Origin: JASGKO01 sp049840595
Lineage (GTDB): Bacteria; Verrucomicrobiota; Verrucomicrobiia; Chthoniobacterales; Chthoniobacteraceae
Assembly: GCA_049840595.1 (NCBI GenBank)
Contig: JASGKO010000006.1
Location: 1-64,000 of the forward strand
Length of the DNA: 64,000 nucleotides
Reading direction: 5' to 3'
Both the position numbers and the translations under genes were made by a program. Below are positions 44,132-53,730 of the stretch, in pieces. Under the pieces are notes generated by a model. That model was not told the origin of the DNA, ran no database searches, and worked only from the letters and a program-made list of their open reading frames with translations. Numbering within the stretch: position 1 is the stretch's first letter; each line of letters opens with the position of its first letter.

Positions 44132-44644
44132 ATGAGACCGATTTTCAATTATCTAATAATTATCGCGGCGGGGGTGATGGTGGTGCATTACTGGCCCACG
44201 ATTCGCCCCTATTTGTTGGCTGATCCGCTGGGAGATCTGCAAAAGTTTTCCCAAACGCTGCTCGTTCCGATCGAGAGCCCTGAAGTCCTCGATCCGGGAG
44301 ACGCGCAGGACGAACTGGCGAAGCTCACCTCCGAAGTGGAGAGGCAGCAATCGACGGCAACCTATCCGCGTGCACACCGGGCCCTGCAATTGCTCGAACA
44401 GGCTTCGAGCGAGCGGAACCTGTACCTGCAACGAGCCCGCACCGACACCAGTCACCATGCGCTCGATGAAGTCCCCGGGGAATGGCACGTCGCAGGGCAT
44501 CCCGAGCAGCATCTCGACCTGAGCCAGGCTAATCGTGAGGTCAACTCCTCCTTTTGGACCCAAGTCGCCCGCAAGCAATGGCGGGACCGCTCCGAGCAGT
44601 ATCGTGCTGCCCTGGCGCCGATCTTCAATTCCGAGGGCAACTAG
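44132..44644 (+). CDS. Hypothetical membrane-anchored protein
   Basis: Protein of 170 residues: MRPIFNYLIIIAAGVMVVHY gives one anchor, the rest is a charged, helical, probably coiled region (DAQDELAKLTSEVERQQSTA; RKQWRDRSEQYRAALAPIFN). No family recognised. Follows the NlpC/P60 gene by 98 bases on the same strand, so a role in the envelope is possible. Confidence 0.65.
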   Translation: MRPIFNYLIIIAAGVMVVHYWPTIRPYLLADPLGDLQKFSQTLLVPIESPEVLDPGDAQDELAKLTSEVERQQSTATYPRAHRALQLLEQASSERNLYLQRARTDTSHHALDEVPGEWHVAGHPEQHLDLSQANREVNSSFWTQVARKQWRDRSEQYRAALAPIFNSEGN

Positions 44645-44694
44645 GCGAAAGGCTTTTTTCCACTGCGGCGCCTCGTCGCGCTGGGGAAGCTATT

Positions 44695-45735
44695 CTAAAC
44701 CGCCACGCTTGCCGGGGTGCCGTTCGCCCGGGGATTTCCCGTCGGCGAAAGCATGCGCAGCGTCTGCCAGCCGTACTGCTCGAAATAGATGCGCTTGAGC
44801 TGATACTTCACATACACGCGCCGGTCGGTGGGCAGCACGGGCGGTTGGACATGAATTTCCGGCCCGGTCGGGGTCTGGATAATCCGGCTCTGCCGCAGCG
44901 AGATGGCGGCCGATTGAAAGGCGCCCTCATCATCCTCCCACGCGAAAAGGATATTCGCCCGGTGCCGCAGCACCACGTAGGGATGCATGCGCAAAATCAA
45001 TTCGCCGCCATGGCCGATTGCGCTGTGGAATGCCTCCGGCGTGCTGTCGCCGGTCTCCTGGTAATACGCCTCGCCCGGGCTCGCGTATTGCAGGAAGCGC
45101 TTTTTGCTCAACGCCATTTGGGTGAGGTGCGCGAGAATCGCCTTCCGCTTCACCAGTTGCTCCTGCTTGGTGAGCGTGAGAATCAGCCGTGGGGCCACCA
45201 CGGGGATGCCGTTGCCGTGGATTTTGTAAAACAGGGCGCGCGGGGCCAGCGGTCCCATCCCTTGCAGCACGTGCTGCAGCATGACATGGATCGCACAGTG
45301 ATCGGGGTGCACGTCTTCAATGCAGGGCGCGATCACGAGGGTCGGCTGCCAGTTCTGAATCGTGGTCGAAAGCGGGTCGATCAACTGCGCGGAGTTTTCC
45401 AGCAGGATTTTCGTCAGCCCCTGATCGGGCAGGGAAAGGAAGTCCGCGCAATCAGGCGGTGCTCCGAGTTTGATCAACGCGTCGATCGCTTCCATCCGGC
45501 GGCGTTTTCCCCAGCGCAGGCGGTCGGCCCGGCTCACGTTCCAGCGAAATTCCAGGTAACGCTGCGGCCACGGATTGTTGTCTCCATCGGTGATGAAGAT
45601 CACGTTCAACTCTGCGCCCGCCGCGACGGCCCGCTGGATGAGGCCGCCCGCTCCGAGCGACTCATCATCCGGGTGCGGGGCAATAATGAGTAGTCGATCC
45701 TCCGCCGTGAGCGTAATTCCATTGAGATTATTCAT
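44695..45735 (-). CDS. PIG-L/LmbE-family deacetylase
   Basis: Zinc-dependent amidohydrolase acting on N-acetylglucosamine-containing compounds. Zinc motif LLIIAPHPDDESLGAGG and second ligand set APCIEDVHPDHCAIHVML. 346 residues, longer than the core of about 250; the C-terminal part is not recognised. The start ATG 45,735 overlaps the 3' end of the glycosyltransferase by 8 bases, indicating coupling, so the deacetylase likely acts on what that enzyme makes. Confidence 0.87.
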   Translation of the reverse strand: MNNLNGITLTAEDRLLIIAPHPDDESLGAGGLIQRAVAAGAELNVIFITDGDNNPWPQRYLEFRWNVSRADRLRWGKRRRMEAIDALIKLGAPPDCADFLSLPDQGLTKILLENSAQLIDPLSTTIQNWQPTLVIAPCIEDVHPDHCAIHVMLQHVLQGMGPLAPRALFYKIHGNGIPVVAPRLILTLTKQEQLVKRKAILAHLTQMALSKKRFLQYASPGEAYYQETGDSTPEAFHSAIGHGGELILRMHPYVVLRHRANILFAWEDDEGAFQSAAISLRQSRIIQTPTGPEIHVQPPVLPTDRRVYVKYQLKRIYFEQYGWQTLRMLSPTGNPRANGTPASVAV

Positions 45736-47453
45736 CCCCGAGATCCGTCTTGAATTCGTGCTTGCCGTAAGGAGAAAAGCCCCGGTCAATCGCCCGGTTC
45801 CACACCACGGCGGCGGAAGCCGTCGGCTGGCTGGCGACGAGCGTATGTGCTCCGGCCGGGGAGTTCCATCCCGGGATGGTAGGGCTGTCCGTCGATCGTT
45901 CCGTGGAAGGAGCCGGTGGGCTGCACCACGTCATACTGCGTCGGGATCACGGTATTGAAGCTGATTGGCTGGCCGGGCTGGGGCTGGGGGAACAGCTTGC
46001 CGGGGACATACAGCTTGAAGCCGATGTCGATATAGTTCTGCTTCACAAACTCCTGATCCTTGCCGTGCAGACGCGTCAGCTTCGCCACACAGGTCCGGGT
46101 CGCGATCATGCGCTCGGGGATGTTATCCTGGATCAATCCCATATACATTCGTTTCAACGTCAACAGTTCCAAAGCGTAATAAAAGGGGCGGGGTCTGTAA
46201 ACCGTTTCCCCTTTGCCGTCCATAATATATTCACCCGGATTGAGCAGGCGCAACGCCGCCGCGCGGATGCGGAAGGAGTCCGAAGTCTGGTCCTGCCAGG
46301 GGGGGTGAACATACACGATGAAGGCCATTCCTCCCACGATCGCCGTCGCCCCGAGCGGGGCCGCCAGCTTCCACGGCAGTTCCCAAAGCAGCGCTACCAG
46401 CAGGATGCCGAGCAGGGGATAAAGCGGCAGGTAATCCTGCGCGGTCACCACCGGCCAGATATTGAAGACAAAGGCAAAGAGGGCCGTCGCGGTGAGGAAG
46501 AGAAAGACCAGGCTGCCCATCTGGGGCCGCGAGTTAAAGCGGCGAAGCAGATATCCACCGGCCCAAAGCGCCAGCCCGAGATGGACGATGAAGCGGAGGA
46601 TGTGACTGAGCGGATGCTTCATGGTGCCCATGCCGCTCAGCATATTGTGCTGCACCGTGCAGTAATAGAACTCTTTCAGCGCGCCGTGGCTGGCGAAGAA
46701 AATGACGAGCGCGACCGGGATGATCAGCCCTCCTGCGATCAATGCGGTGGCTCTGGAGACGAGCCACGAAGCCGCAGGCAGCCGGAAGCTTTTCCAGTAA
46801 AGAAGGAGCGTGCCCAGCCCCCCGGCGACCAGGGAAAGCAGGAGCAGCGTGGTCTTCATGGAAGTGCCGAAGCTGGCTCCGATCGCCAGGCCCAGCCGCA
46901 GGGCCGCCATCGGCGTAAACGGGCGCTGCAACGCAAACAGCACGCAGAGCATCCACATGACCATCCATAGGTCATCGGTGCGAAATTCCTCCGAAGTGAA
47001 GAAAAAGCCCGGCATCGCCAGGGTAAAGAGCGCGGCCCAGAGCCCGGCCCGCTTGCCCACCAACTGCGCGCCAATCCGGGCGGTAATCCACAGAGTCGCC
47101 GCGCAGATCGGGAACATGAGCAGCCGCATCGGAATCTCAATGTCCGGGCGCTCGTGGATCATCGCGAAAAACGGCGCGCACAGCATCTGGAAAAGCGGCG
47201 TGTGATTGTCGAAGACATCGCGATATTGAAGCAGCCCATTTGCCCAGGCCCACACGACGTGGAGATGCTGCGGCTCATCGGAGTCCACGCGATAGGCGCG
47301 AAGGTCCAGCACTTTCAGGGCAAAAAAGAGCGCCGCGACGACGAGCAGGAAGAGGGTTTCAATGACCGATTTTCCCCGCCAGTGCAGGGGATCGGACTCT
47401 GCGTTGCCCTGGGAGGAGGAAGCGGGGGGCGATTGCAGGATTAGGTCAGGCAT
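45728..47453 (-). CDS. Polytopic glycosyltransferase-like membrane protein, frameshift near the 3' end
   Basis: ArnT/PMT-like protein of about 575 residues with roughly ten membrane segments (for example LFLLVVAALFFALKVLDLRA; TTLLLLSLVAGGLGTLLLYW; LLGILLVALLWELPWKLAAP). The first extracytoplasmic loop has YRVDSDEPQHLHVVW and RDVFDNHTPLF, the acidic motifs expected for lipid-linked donor use. One indel near 45,862 changes the C-terminus; corrected it ends AGAHTLVASQPTASAAVVWN and on to KTDLGDE with TAA at 45728-45730. Start ATG 47,453. Confidence 0.8.
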
Positions 47454-47518
47454 TCTGTAGGTAAGGGTAGAGGGAAGAGACGCTAACAAAACTACGTTTC
47501 CGCCGGATTGCCAGCGCG

Positions 47519-48943
47519 TTACAGTTTCGCAACGATTGGCTGCGAAGCAACGGTAGAATGGACCGCAGCAGGCAGATGGAGAATGAACCGGGAGCCGGCA
47601 CCGGGGGCACTGGTGAGTTCCACCCGGCCCTTGTGGGCTTCCACGATCGCTTTCACAAAGCTGAGGCCCAGCCCGAGCCCACGTTGCGAGCGGCTCTTGT
47701 CTCCGCGATAGAGACGCTCCCAGATGCGGGTGAGCTCCTCCGGGGCAATCCCCGTGCCGGTATCGCTCACCGTGAGCACGATTTCCCCGCCCTGGCTTTG
47801 GGCACTGATGTCCACCCGTCCCTGTTCGGGGGTATATTTCAGGGCGTTATCCACCAGATTGGCCACCGCCTGGTGGATGCGGCTGGGATCGGCGTAAAGG
47901 GTGAGATCGGCCGGAATATTCGTCGTGATCTGCTGCTGCTTTTCCTCGGCGACGATGCTGTAGATTTCGGTGATGACCTCGACCAGCTCGGCCACGTTTA
48001 CGGCCTGCATCTTGAGATTCATCGCTCCGTTCTCCGCCTCCGAGATGTCCATGAAGGTATTCAGCAGCGTGGTCACGCGCTCGCCCTCTTCCAGGCACTC
48101 CGCCAGGGCGGCCCGGGCGCTCTCGGGATCGTTCTCCCGCAGGGCCAGCTCCGCAATGCCGCGCAGCCGGGTAAGCGGGGTGCGCAGGTCGTGCGCCACG
48201 TTGTCGAGGGTGCCTTTCATCGCCGTCATCAGGTTTTCGAGGCGATGCATCATGTCGTTGAACGAGGCAATCAGCCCGCCGATTTCATCCGACGAAGAAG
48301 GGTGGATATCCAGGCGCTCGGTAATGATGCCCGTCTGCACGATGTGACGGACGGCCGCGTTCAATTCCCGCAGGGGCCGCAGCATTCGCGAGGCGAAAAA
48401 CGCGCCCAGCATGATGCTGATGCCCACCGTGGGCAGCATGATGTAAGCCCACGTTTCCTTGAACCGCAGGAGAATGCCCTCCCGCGTGGCACTGCTGTAG
48501 CCGACCTGGAGCACATAATCCTTTACGGCGGCGCTCTCGAAGTCATACGGCGCTCCGCTGGGGACCATCAAAGAAAAATGGGTGCCCGGACGGCTGGCGC
48601 TGCGCTCTTCCAGCAGCGCAATGTCCTCGGGATCGGAACCATCGGCCGGGCTGACAAAAATCGAGTGATTTTTTGGGTCCGCGACCCGCACGAAGAAATC
48701 GCCCGAGTCCTTCTGCTCGCAGAGTTTGCGCAGTTCCTTCAGGCCGCCTTCGTTGAGTTCATCCCGCATCTGGGCGAACTTGGTCCGCACCAACTCCGAG
48801 TCCATCTGCCGCAGCGAGCGGTCCAGTTCGAGCTGAACGATCAGGAGCAGGCCGATAAACCCCGCGACGAAGAACACGGCGTACCACACCGTGATCCTCC
48901 AGCCCAGGGTCGTGCGCAGTCGTTCACTCAGGGGAAAGGACAT
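47519..48943 (-). CDS. Sensor histidine kinase of an OmpR-type two-component system
   Basis: Inner-membrane kinase, 474 residues. Membrane segment ITVWYAVFFVAGFIGLLLIV, periplasmic sensor of about 130 residues, second segment YIMLPTVGISIMLGAFFASR, HAMP (RMLRPLRELNAAVRHIV), HisKA with phospho-His in LDNVAHDLRTPLTRLRG, and HATPase with LVDNALKYTPEQGRV, SDTGTGIAPEELTRIWERLY and GLGLGLSFVKAIVEAHKGRV. CusS/CopS-like overall. The ATG 48,943 start overlaps the regulator's end by 20 bases. Signal unknown. Confidence 0.92.
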   Translation of the reverse strand: MSFPLSERLRTTLGWRITVWYAVFFVAGFIGLLLIVQLELDRSLRQMDSELVRTKFAQMRDELNEGGLKELRKLCEQKDSGDFFVRVADPKNHSIFVSPADGSDPEDIALLEERSASRPGTHFSLMVPSGAPYDFESAAVKDYVLQVGYSSATREGILLRFKETWAYIMLPTVGISIMLGAFFASRMLRPLRELNAAVRHIVQTGIITERLDIHPSSSDEIGGLIASFNDMMHRLENLMTAMKGTLDNVAHDLRTPLTRLRGIAELALRENDPESARAALAECLEEGERVTTLLNTFMDISEAENGAMNLKMQAVNVAELVEVITEIYSIVAEEKQQQITTNIPADLTLYADPSRIHQAVANLVDNALKYTPEQGRVDISAQSQGGEIVLTVSDTGTGIAPEELTRIWERLYRGDKSRSQRGLGLGLSFVKAIVEAHKGRVELTSAPGAGSRFILHLPAAVHSTVASQPIVAKL

Positions 48944-49599
48944 AGCCCACGCCACGAATCGTCCGGATCATCTGCCTGGAAAAGCCTTTGTCGATCTTCC
49001 CGCGCAAGCGGCACACCAGCACGTCCACCACATTGGTCTGCGGGTCGAAATGGTAGTTCCAGATCGCTTCCAGGATGAGCGTCTTGGAAACGGCGCGTCC
49101 GGCATTGCGCATGAGATACTCGAGCAGCGCAAATTCACGGGGCTGGAAGCTCGATGGGCTGGGCACCGCGTTCCACCCGGCGCTTCACGAGATCCATGCT
49201 CAGATCACCAGCGGTCAGCTTCGTTGGTTCGCCTTGCTCGCTCTTGCGGCGGATCAGCGCCTGCACGCGGGCGAGCAGTTCGGAGAAGGCAAAGGGCTTG
49301 GTGAGATAGTCGTCGCTGCCGGCCTGGAGGCCGATCACGCGGTCCTCCACGCTGCGCTTGGCGCTCAGGGTGAGGACAGGCGTGCGGACGTTGGCCCGCT
49401 GCATTTCGCTGATGATGCTCAGGCCGTCGCGCTTCGGCAGCATCACGTCGATGATGGCGGTGTCGTATTTTTCGGTCAGCGCAAGGTGGAGGCCGTTCTC
49501 GCCATCGCTGGCGTGATCCACGGAATAGCCCGCCTGGGTGAGGCCTTTGGTTACGAACTGGGTGATCTTCGGGTCATCTTCAACAAGCAGTAGGCGCAT
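48924..49599 (-). CDS. OmpR-family response regulator, heavy-metal-type, one frameshift
   Basis: Regulator of about 224 residues. Receiver: LLLVEDDPKITQFVTKGL (acidic pair), AIIDVMLPKRDG (phospho-Asp), DDYLTKPFAFSELLA (Lys). Winged-helix output: PREFALLEYLMRNAGRAVSK, NVVDVLVCRLRGKIDKG, IRTIRGVGYVL, of the CusR/CopR/CzcR type. One indel near 49,155 separates receiver and DNA-binding parts. First gene of the regulator-kinase operon; a pair of direct repeats upstream (49632-49665) may be its own binding site. Confidence 0.9.
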
Positions 49600-49629
49600 A
49601 TAAGGAAATGTTGGTGAATTAGACCGCCG

Positions 49630-49678
49630 TTTGTAATGTTCTGTTCATTAAACCGGTGTAATGTTTTTATCGGCGGTC
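49630..49678. promoter_or_regulatory. Direct repeats and inverted repeat upstream of the two-component operon
   Basis: TGTAATGTT occurs at 49632-49640 and 49657-49665, 25 bases apart, with the related CTGTTCATTAA between them (49641-49651). Flanked by GACCGCCG (49622-49629) and CGGCGGTC (49671-49678). Repeated half-sites are usual for OmpR-family regulators, so self-regulation is plausible. glyS starts on the other side. Confidence 0.4.
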
Positions 49679-49775
49679 GATCCGTGGAGGAAAAGTGACG
49701 TTTTCCGGCAAAGGAACGGTCGGCCACAGTTTGCAGTTGCGTTCAGGGCCGGGCGATGGTGATTTGAACGTTCCT

Positions 49776-51643
49776 ATGAGTCAGCAAAAAGAGACCCCCT
49801 TGATGGAAAAAATCGTGTCGCTCTGCAAGCGCCGCGGCTTCATTTTTCAGAGTTCCGAGATTTACGGGGGGATCAATGGCTTCTGGGATTACGGTCCCCT
49901 CGGCGCGGAGCTGAAGCGCAACCTGCGCGATACCTGGTGGCGCGCGATGACTCGCGAACGCGAGGACGTCGTCGGCCTCGATGCCACGATCATCATGCAC
50001 CCCGCGATTTGGAAGGCGAGCGGTCACGTGGATACGTTCAGCGATCCGATGAGCGACTGCCTGCTCACGCAAAAGCGCTTCCGGGCCGACCATGTGGAGC
50101 CGCAATCGGGCGTGGTTTACACCTTCGAAGGTGCTACAAGCCAAGATCTTGTTGAGGCATTTGGAGGATTGCTGGGATTGGATCCGATTGCCACCTCTTT
50201 AGAAAAGCTTCGCGAAAAGAAAGCAACTGGTAAGGCGCAAAAAATTCGGGGGCAAGAGGAGCTTCCTCTAGTTACCGAATCATTTAGTGTTCTTCTTCAG
50301 GCAGGGAAACCACCTGAAAGTGCTCGAAAAGTTGCAGTTCAATTTTACGAAGCGCGGGGATTGAGTCGTCCTGTGCTGCTCGGCGAGACCACGTCCAAAG
50401 TGGAGGGCAGCCGGGCCTTCAATCCCGAGAACGGCGCGCAGCTCACCGAGCCCAAGCCGTTCAACCTCATGTTCCACACCTACGTGGGCGCCACCGCCAA
50501 GGAAGAGGACAAAGCCTATCTCCGCCCCGAAACCGCGCAGGCCATTTTCGCCCAGTTCAAGAACGTGGTCGATTCTTCGCGTCAGAAGGTTCCCTTCGGC
50601 ATCTGCCAGATCGGCAAGGCGTTCCGCAATGAGGTGACGCCGCGCAATTTCACCTTCCGCTCCCGCGAGTTCGAGCAGATGGAGCTGGAATTTTTCATCA
50701 AGCCCGACGAGGCCATCGAGGCCGTCTGCGGTCAGGTCGCCGCCTGGAGCGAGGGCGCTGATCTCTCGGTCCCGCAGGACAACTGGGGCTGGGAAATGTG
50801 GCACCGCTACTGGGTCGCGCAGCGCACTGCTTATTACAACGGCATCGGCCTCGGCACCGAAGTGCTGGCCTACCACTGGCAGACGAAGGAGGAACTCGCC
50901 CACTACGCCCGCGCCTGTGTGGATATCCTGTGCAGTTTCCCGTTCGGCACCGAGGAACTCGAAGGTATCGCCGCCCGTGGCGACTTCGATCTTTCCGCCC
51001 ACCAGAATGGCAGCAAGAAGCAGCTCGAAGTCTTCGACGAAGAGGTGAAGGCAGCTTTTGCGAAATGGACCGACGAACAGAAGGCCGCGCTCATTACCCG
51101 CAAGCAGGCGGAGAACCGCGCCAAGGGCGATTGCGCCCTGCCGGATGCGGCCATCGATGAATGGTGCCAGAAGTTGTTCAAGGGCTTCTTCCTGCCGCAC
51201 GTCATTGAGCCCTGGCCGGTCTGGATCGTCTGGCGCTGGCCGTGCTCGCCAAGGCGTTTACCGAAGTCGAAAAGGTCGATGCCAAGGGCAACAAGGAAGT
51301 GCTCACCGTAATGCGCCTCCATCCGCGCATTTCGCCCGTGAAGATTGGCGTTTTCCCGTTGCTCAAGAACAAGCCGGAACTCGTGGCCAAAGCCCGTGGC
51401 GTTTACGACCTGCTCAAGCCGCTCATGACCGCCTTCTACGACGAAGGCGGCAGCATCGGCAAACGCTACGCCCGCCAGGACGAGGCAGGCACGCCGTTCT
51501 GCGTGACGATCGACTTCGAGACCCTCGGTGAAAAGGGCGAGGAATTGCTGGATACCGTGACCTTGCGCCATCGCGACGACGGCAGCCAGGAGCGCGTGAA
51601 GATCAGCGACCTGCCCGGCAAGCTGCTGCCGCTGATTTCGTAA
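49776..51643 (+). CDS. glyS: Glycyl-tRNA synthetase (single-chain class II type), one frameshift
   Basis: Attaches glycine to tRNA-Gly, about 622 residues. Class II motifs: GGINGFWDYGPLGAELKRNL, motif 1 region GLDATIIMHPAIWKASGHVD, motif 2 FGICQIGKAFRNEVTPRNFT then FRSREFEQMELEFF; C-terminal anticodon-binding domain VKIGVFPLLKNKPELVAKAR. An indel near 51,212 shifts the frame between HVIEP and the motif 3 sequence (GLDRLALAVLAKAF, visible only after one base is restored). Residues about 120-200 (50135-50365) are an AT-rich insertion (separate entry). Start ATG 49,776; ATG 49,803 also possible. Confidence 0.92.
50135..50365 (+). other. Low-GC in-frame insertion inside glyS
   Basis: A stretch of about 230 bases, in frame, with about 47 percent GC by direct count over 180 bases, against clearly GC-rich flanks. 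It encodes SQDLVEAFGGLLGLDPIATS onwards to PESARKVAVQFYEARGLSRP, between the catalytic motif 1 region and the TEPKPFNLMFHTYVGA segment. The codon choice differs from the rest of the gene. Confidence 0.6.
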
Positions 51644-51657
51644 AGCAGTCTTGAAAT

Positions 51658-51686
51658 CACCAACTAGTTGAATAAACTAGTTGGTG
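51658..51686. promoter_or_regulatory. Operator palindrome of the toxin-antitoxin operon
   Basis: CACCAACTAGTT (51658-51669) and AACTAGTTGGTG (51675-51686) are exact complements with a 5-base spacer. It ends two bases before the antitoxin ATG (51689), covering the ribosome-binding and probable promoter area. The antitoxin is expected to repress here. Confidence 0.75.
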
Positions 51687-51688
51687 GT

Positions 51689-52000
51689 ATGAAGGCGAAA
51701 AAGAAAACTGCAAAAACAGTAGCGGCGGCACCGGTTGAGCCGTCAATGCGGCTTCACGAAAGCGCGGTGATGCCGATTGAAGAAATCGGTGCCTTTGAAG
51801 CAAAGACGCACCTTTCCGAAATTCTCGAAAAGGTCGCCAACGGCGCTTCCTTTTACATCACCAAACGCGGCAAACGGGTCGCGGAACTCAAACCGATCGA
51901 AGTAAAACGCAAACGCCCGATTCCAGGCCTTCTGCGCGGTAAAATCTGGATGGCGGATGATTTCGACGCGCCTTTGGAAGAGTTCAAGGAATACATGTAA
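51689..52000 (+). CDS. Phd/YefM-type antitoxin
   Basis: Protein of 103 residues with a Lys/Ala-rich N-terminus and a Phd/YefM core: GAFEAKTHLSEILEKVANGA, FYITKRGKRVAELKPIE (DNA-binding and dimer part), then an acidic C-terminus (WMADDFDAPLEEFKEYM) that would wrap the toxin. Start ATG 51,689; a TTG 21 bases upstream is less likely because it lies in the operator. The stop is directly followed by the toxin ATG. Confidence 0.87.
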   Translation: MKAKKKTAKTVAAAPVEPSMRLHESAVMPIEEIGAFEAKTHLSEILEKVANGASFYITKRGKRVAELKPIEVKRKRPIPGLLRGKIWMADDFDAPLEEFKEYM

Positions 52001-52384
52001 ATGAGTTACCTCGTGGATACGCATGCCTTGATCTGGTTTGCCCAAGCGCCGGATCTGCTCAGCGTCAAAGCTTACGATGCCATTGCTGCGACCGATGAGC
52101 CGAAATTTATCTCGGTCGCCAGCCTGTGGGAGATTGGGATCAAGTCTTCGCTGGGGAAATTAAAGCTCGGCATGCAAATGAGAGATTTTGCCCAGGCCCA
52201 GCTCGAAAATGCTTTCCAGCTTCTACCCATCCACTTGGATCACATCACGCACATTGCCAGCCTTCCTCATCACCATGGCGATCCCTTCGACCGCATGCTC
52301 ATCGCCCAGGCCGAGATCGAGGACCTGCAAATCATCACCAAAGACCCTTCGTTTTCCCGCTATGGAGTACGTTGTGTGTGGTAA
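52001..52384 (+). CDS. VapC-type PIN-domain ribonuclease toxin
   Basis: PIN-domain toxin of 127 residues. Acidic metal-binding residues: Asp in YLVDTHALIWF (N-terminus), Glu in ASLWEIGIKSSLGKLKL, Asp in HHHGDPFDRMLIAQAEIEDL. The C-terminal strand ends LQIITKDPSFSRYGVRCVW. Zero-base gap to the antitoxin, so both are made from one transcript. Phd-plus-PIN is a common hybrid arrangement. Confidence 0.92.
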   Translation: MSYLVDTHALIWFAQAPDLLSVKAYDAIAATDEPKFISVASLWEIGIKSSLGKLKLGMQMRDFAQAQLENAFQLLPIHLDHITHIASLPHHHGDPFDRMLIAQAEIEDLQIITKDPSFSRYGVRCVW

Positions 52385-52420
52385 TCCGCCGAAAGCCGCG
52401 CTTTATTCCTTTTCATCGCT

Positions 52421-53479
52421 ATGAATCCTGACTCCAAGAACTTTCTCAAGACCCTCGTCGAAACGCCCAGCCCCTCCGGCTACGAACAGGCCGTGCAGAA
52501 GCTCGTGCGCGAGCGCATCGCGCCGTGGAGCGACGAGGTGAAGACGGACCTCATGGGCAACGTCTTCGGCATTCGCAACCCCAAGGGCAAGCCCCGCATC
52601 ATGCTGGCCGGGCACTGCGATCAGATCGGCTTTTTGATCAAATACATCAACGAGGACGGCTTTCTCTACGTGGAATTCATCGGCGGCGTGGACCCGACCG
52701 TCGCCACCTCGCAGCGCGTGCAGATTCTCACCAAGAGCGGCCTGCTCCCCGGCGTGCTCGGGCGCAAGGCGATCCACCTCATGAACGAGGACGACCGCAA
52801 GCGTGTACCGAAGCAGGAAGACCTCTGGGTGGACATCGGCGCGAAGAACAAAAAGGAAGCGCTCAAGATGGTGCAGCTCGGCGACGCCGGCGTCTTCGTG
52901 CAGCCCTTCACCGAGCTGGCGAATGAGCGCGTCGTCTCGATGGCCTTCGACAACAAGATGGGTACCTGGATCGTGACCGAAGTGCTCCGCCGCCTGCACA
53001 AGAAAAAGCTCGAAGCCTGCGTGATCGGCGTCTCCACCGTGCAGGAGGAGATCGGCCTCCGCGGCGCGACCACCAGTGCTTTCTCGTCGGAAGCCACCGT
53101 CGGCATTGCGCTCGACGTCGGCCACGGCACCGACACTCCCGGCATCGATGTGAAAAAGGCGGGCGACTACAAAGTCGGTGGCGGCCCGAAAATCTGCCGC
53201 GGCGCGAATATCAATCCCCGCGTGTTCGACCTGCTGGTCGAGACCGCCGAGAAAGAAGGCATCACCTACCAGATCGCCCCCGAAGCCCGCGGCACTGGCA
53301 CCGATGCCAACGTGATGCAACTCTCCCGCGGCGGCATGGCGGTCGGCCTGCTCTCCGTCCCGCTGCGCTATATGCACACGCCGAACGAACTGCTCTCGCT
53401 CGAAGACCTCGATAATACCGCGAAGCTCCTCGCCGCGTTCTGCGCCCGGGTGAAGGCCTCGCACGACTTCACACCGTAA
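52421..53479 (+). CDS. M42-family metallo-aminopeptidase
   Basis: Cytoplasmic tetrahedral aminopeptidase, 352 residues. Metal ligands in AGHCDQIGFLI, MAFDNKMGTWIVTE, VSTVQEEIGLRGA, IALDVGHGTDTPG and LRYMHTPNELLSLEDL. It carries the M42 insertion (LPGVLGRKAIHLMNED). Glutamyl or general aminopeptidase is likely; endoglucanase annotation for such proteins is outdated. Complete, preceded by the toxin gene (36-base gap). Confidence 0.94.
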   Translation: MNPDSKNFLKTLVETPSPSGYEQAVQKLVRERIAPWSDEVKTDLMGNVFGIRNPKGKPRIMLAGHCDQIGFLIKYINEDGFLYVEFIGGVDPTVATSQRVQILTKSGLLPGVLGRKAIHLMNEDDRKRVPKQEDLWVDIGAKNKKEALKMVQLGDAGVFVQPFTELANERVVSMAFDNKMGTWIVTEVLRRLHKKKLEACVIGVSTVQEEIGLRGATTSAFSSEATVGIALDVGHGTDTPGIDVKKAGDYKVGGGPKICRGANINPRVFDLLVETAEKEGITYQIAPEARGTGTDANVMQLSRGGMAVGLLSVPLRYMHTPNELLSLEDLDNTAKLLAAFCARVKASHDFTP

Positions 53480-53730
53480 GGCGGTATTCGCTGCCTTCTG
53501 AAAGTTTCGAAGGGACGCCGGAAGTGGAGATACGCGTGCTTTAGAACGGTTCCATAAAGCATGAGCGGCAGGATGCTTGCCGTTCTGCTGTCGGGGAAAG
53601 TAAGCGAAGACAGGAATATTGGGCTGCGCGTTGGGAGCGAGACTTGTCTCGCGCGGAGAAAGCGGCGACGTGTCGCCGCAGTCCAAGGGCGCGGAGACGA
53701 AGAGCGTTTCCTGACACCCTATTCGGAAAT
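53480..53730. other. Intergenic region with repeat family B
   Basis: Between the M42 peptidase and the lipase gene, which converge. It holds the family B copy (53622-53699) and an AT-rich stretch with no gene evident. Confidence 0.55.
53622..53699 (-). repeat. Dispersed palindromic repeat, family B, reverse orientation
   Basis: Complement of the block seen at 18435 and 22294, including GCGAGACTTGTCTCGC and GCGGCGACGTGTCGCCGC; the outer GGGCTGCGCG is also shared. Three good copies in one 64-kb window show that the repeat is abundant. Confidence 0.85.

Noticed and set aside
50134..50370. Intein or group I intron in glyS
   Set aside because: The segment is only about 77 codons, has no splicing motifs, and the frame is open; a coding insertion is more likely. 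The GTGCT at both edges is out of phase for clean excision and was not taken as a target duplication.
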